The translations under genes and the position numbers were made by a program. This document shows, piece after piece, positions 62,381 through 64,000 of a stretch of DNA of 64,000 bases. The notes under the pieces are model-generated. The model had not been told where the DNA came from. It worked only from the letters and a program-made list of their open reading frames with translations, and made no database searches. Origin of the DNA: Planctomycetota bacterium (GTDB lineage: Bacteria > Planctomycetota > UBA1135); assembly GCA_027623295.1 (NCBI GenBank), contig JAQBXR010000013.1, forward strand, positions 29,075 through 93,074, read 5' to 3'. How positions within the stretch are numbered: position 1 is the first letter of the stretch; every line of letters begins with the position of its first letter.

Positions 62381-63724
62381 TTGTTCCGACTCGCCCTGAC
62401 CTACCTATTCCGACGTCCGGTCCAGTTGCTGGCCGTGCTTGGAGTGGCGATTGGCTTGATGGCCCTTTTGGCGGTTCTGTCGGTCATGAACGGGCTCATT
62501 GGCATGAACCGCGATGCCATCCGCGGGCCACTTGGCGACCTTATGCTGATTCCCGCGGTGACCGCCGAACTCCCTCAATGGCAGAAGTATGAAACGGCCC
62601 TGCAGAATGTTCCCGAGATAGAGGCCGTTGCCCCTCATTTAGTGGCCTATGCCATGTTCAACTTCCCCGGCTATGTGGTAGATCTTTCTAATTCGAGGCA
62701 ATCGGATCACAACGGAATTCAGATTGTAGGCATTGATCCCGATGCCGAGAAGTTAGTCAACAACTTTCAGCTGGAGTTGGAACAGGCGCAGGCTCTCCCA
62801 GTGCAAGACACCGCAACGCCTTTTGCGACCAAGCCTGGGCTACGCTCCCGACCAGGCGTCTTGGTCAGCGATGTTTTTGCAGACTATCTACCCACCGGCC
62901 AAGACGATGGGGCTACACGCATGGAGCTTGGCTCCTTACCCGCGGTCCTGCCTTCTGCAGGCGAAGAGTTAATCCCGCATAACACCGTGGTTGAAATCAG
63001 CGGTACGTATGGTGGCGGCGATTTCCGCAGCGCAATGGATCGCGTGTACATGAATCGCTTGGGTCGCAACGGCTTGCACTACAATTTGCTCGGCACCAAT
63101 GCCGCGGACTTCACGGAAGCGCTGATTAAACTCAAGCCCAATACGGATCCGATCGATGCCAAAGCTTCCATATTAAGTGCTTTAGCCGCAGCTGGGCTAC
63201 CAACACCCGGCGATGATGCCGGTGGCTCTTTGGAAACTTGGCAGGAACGTTCCGCTCTGGTTCTAAGCGCAATCGAAAACGAACGCCGTGTAGTGGCTCT
63301 GGTCATGTTCTTCATTGTGGTAGTGGCCGCCTTTGGTTTATTCGCAACGCTTTCCACATTGGTGCGCGAAAAAATTCGCGACTTAGGCGTGCTTGCCGCA
63401 ATTGGCTACAGCCCAATGCGACGCGGCTGCCTCATGCTGATTACCGGAGGAATTGCCTCGGCAATAGGGTGCTTAGTCGGTCTGTACAGTGCGTATTTGC
63501 TGGTTCTCCATCGCGCGGTTCTCGAAGACTGGGTGTACAAAGAATTTGGCTACCGCGTTTTCCAGCCGGACCTTTACGTGGTCGATGGCTTGCCTGCACA
63601 ATGGGATACCGGAGAAGCCATATTCCTCACGTTGTGTACTTTCCTAATTGGATTGTTGTTCACTGCAGCACCTGCCGTACGCGCTGCCCTCTTGTCCCCC
63701 GTCAAAGCCTTGCGCTATGAATAA
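62381..63724 (+). CDS. LolC/LolE-type lipoprotein-releasing ABC permease (FtsX family)
   Basis: A 447-residue permease: one N-terminal membrane helix (about residues 10-35, PVQLLAVLGVAIGLMALLAVLSV by its ends), a large extracytoplasmic MacB-like domain (about 40-300), and three C-terminal helices (VVALVMFFIVVVAAFGLFATLS; LMLITGGIASAIGCLVGLYSAYLL; FLTLCTFLIGLLFTAAPAVRAALL by their ends) with the FtsX-typical LSPVKALRYE end. It would extract lipoproteins from the inner membrane together with LolD, whose gene overlaps its end by 8 bases. The start is TTG 62381, where similarity (RLALTYLFRRP) begins. Confidence 0.87.
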   Translation: MFRLALTYLFRRPVQLLAVLGVAIGLMALLAVLSVMNGLIGMNRDAIRGPLGDLMLIPAVTAELPQWQKYETALQNVPEIEAVAPHLVAYAMFNFPGYVVDLSNSRQSDHNGIQIVGIDPDAEKLVNNFQLELEQAQALPVQDTATPFATKPGLRSRPGVLVSDVFADYLPTGQDDGATRMELGSLPAVLPSAGEELIPHNTVVEISGTYGGGDFRSAMDRVYMNRLGRNGLHYNLLGTNAADFTEALIKLKPNTDPIDAKASILSALAAAGLPTPGDDAGGSLETWQERSALVLSAIENERRVVALVMFFIVVVAAFGLFATLSTLVREKIRDLGVLAAIGYSPMRRGCLMLITGGIASAIGCLVGLYSAYLLVLHRAVLEDWVYKEFGYRVFQPDLYVVDGLPAQWDTGEAIFLTLCTFLIGLLFTAAPAVRAALLSPVKALRYE

Positions 63725-64000
63725 TCCAGAAAGCCCTCCCGTCCCGGTCTTGAGTGCCGCAGGCGTATTCAAAAGTTACCGCATGGGCAGTAGCTTGTTG
63801 GAAGTGCTGCGTGGCGTTGACATCGAACTACACACCGGCGAAGTGACTGCACTCATGGGATCTTCGGGATCCGGAAAATCCACCTTGCTGCAGTTGCTAG
63901 GACTTATGGACCGCTTGGACCAAGGCAAGATTGCTTTACGTGGACGTCCGATTCAGAAGTTGGGGTCGGGTGCATCGGCAAAGATTCGCGCGACTGAATT
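63717..64000 (+). CDS. LolD-type ABC transporter ATPase, N-terminal part
   Basis: The first 94 codons are inside the window; the gene continues to the right. It has VFKSYRMG, VDIELHTGEVTALMGSSGSGKSTLLQLLGLMD with Walker A GSSGSGKST and the LGLMDRLDQGKI stretch typical of LolD/MacB-type ATPases, cited in parts. The ATG (63717) lies within the last codons of the permease gene (8-base overlap, other frame), so the pair is translationally coupled. The subunit powers lipoprotein release toward the outer membrane. Confidence 0.88.
   Translation, partial: MNNPESPPVPVLSAAGVFKSYRMGSSLLEVLRGVDIELHTGEVTALMGSSGSGKSTLLQLLGLMDRLDQGKIALRGRPIQKLGSGASAKIRATE

Overview
The window reads as one contiguous, very gene-dense chromosomal segment of a Gram-negative-type bacterium: 54 protein genes (two cut by the window ends), one tRNA, no rRNA, no mobile element, no CRISPR. 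Outer-membrane biology is clear (TolC-type channel, LolC/E plus LolD, several lipoproteins with signal-peptidase-II-like cysteines). HEAT/TPR lipoproteins, an ECF sigma/anti-sigma pair and a secreted 980-residue protein whose C-terminal domain resembles one I associate with marine Planctomycetota suggest a planctomycete-like lineage. That placement is inference. GC looks like the mid-50s by eye and was not computed. No gene-free stretch exceeds about 175 bases.

Layout. 1-1127: end of an RseP-like protease and a UbiA prenyltransferase. 1133-5256: HEAT lipoprotein, dusB, tolC-like gene. 5338-8015 (minus): thiL, tsaE, ECF sigma, anti-sigma, in that order of transcription, probably continuing into tolC. 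8019-8504: a pseudopilin. 8501-24083 (minus): ten genes, aroA, TPR/HEAT lipoprotein, galE, M28 peptidase, dacB, suhB, duplicated UvrA-like protein, XPB helicase, XPB-associated protein, thiE, almost all joined by 1- to 4-base overlaps, hence one likely 15.6-kb operon. 24105-39129: purC; mnmG (minus); HEAT gene; tig, clpP, clpX; inactive M1-like protein; DHH phosphoesterase; rlmN; giant TPR/metalloprotease/thioredoxin-like protein. 39173-42777: lysine 6-aminotransferase and a possible aldehyde-dehydrogenase remnant (minus), divergent from rnpA-yidD-beta-propeller. 42863-53046: trpS-osmC (minus), YVTN propeller, two YbjQ-type genes with an M48 protease, thiC, membrane protein, M28/PDZ lipoprotein, ubiD with a DUF4442 thioesterase. 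53160-64000: secreted 980-residue protein, leuS, tRNA-Ala(GGC), lysS, lipoprotein, a DnaJ-like co-chaperone with CbpM-like modulator, lolC/E and lolD.

Two things stand out. First, a DNA-repair block: a UvrA-like protein with two intact and two degenerate ABC modules, an XPB (TFIIH-type) helicase, and a third protein that shares the XPB N-terminal domain, all in immediate succession. Second, promoter and start architecture: at about half of the transcription-unit starts a TAnnnT -10 hexamer ends only 5-7 bases before the start codon, which predicts leaderless mRNAs, while some operon-internal genes have ordinary Shine-Dalgarno sequences. Linked oddities are palindromic -10 elements shared by divergent genes (24090-24099; 26932-26938) and divergent genes whose start codons overlap in the palindrome CATG (2780-2783; 41009-41012).
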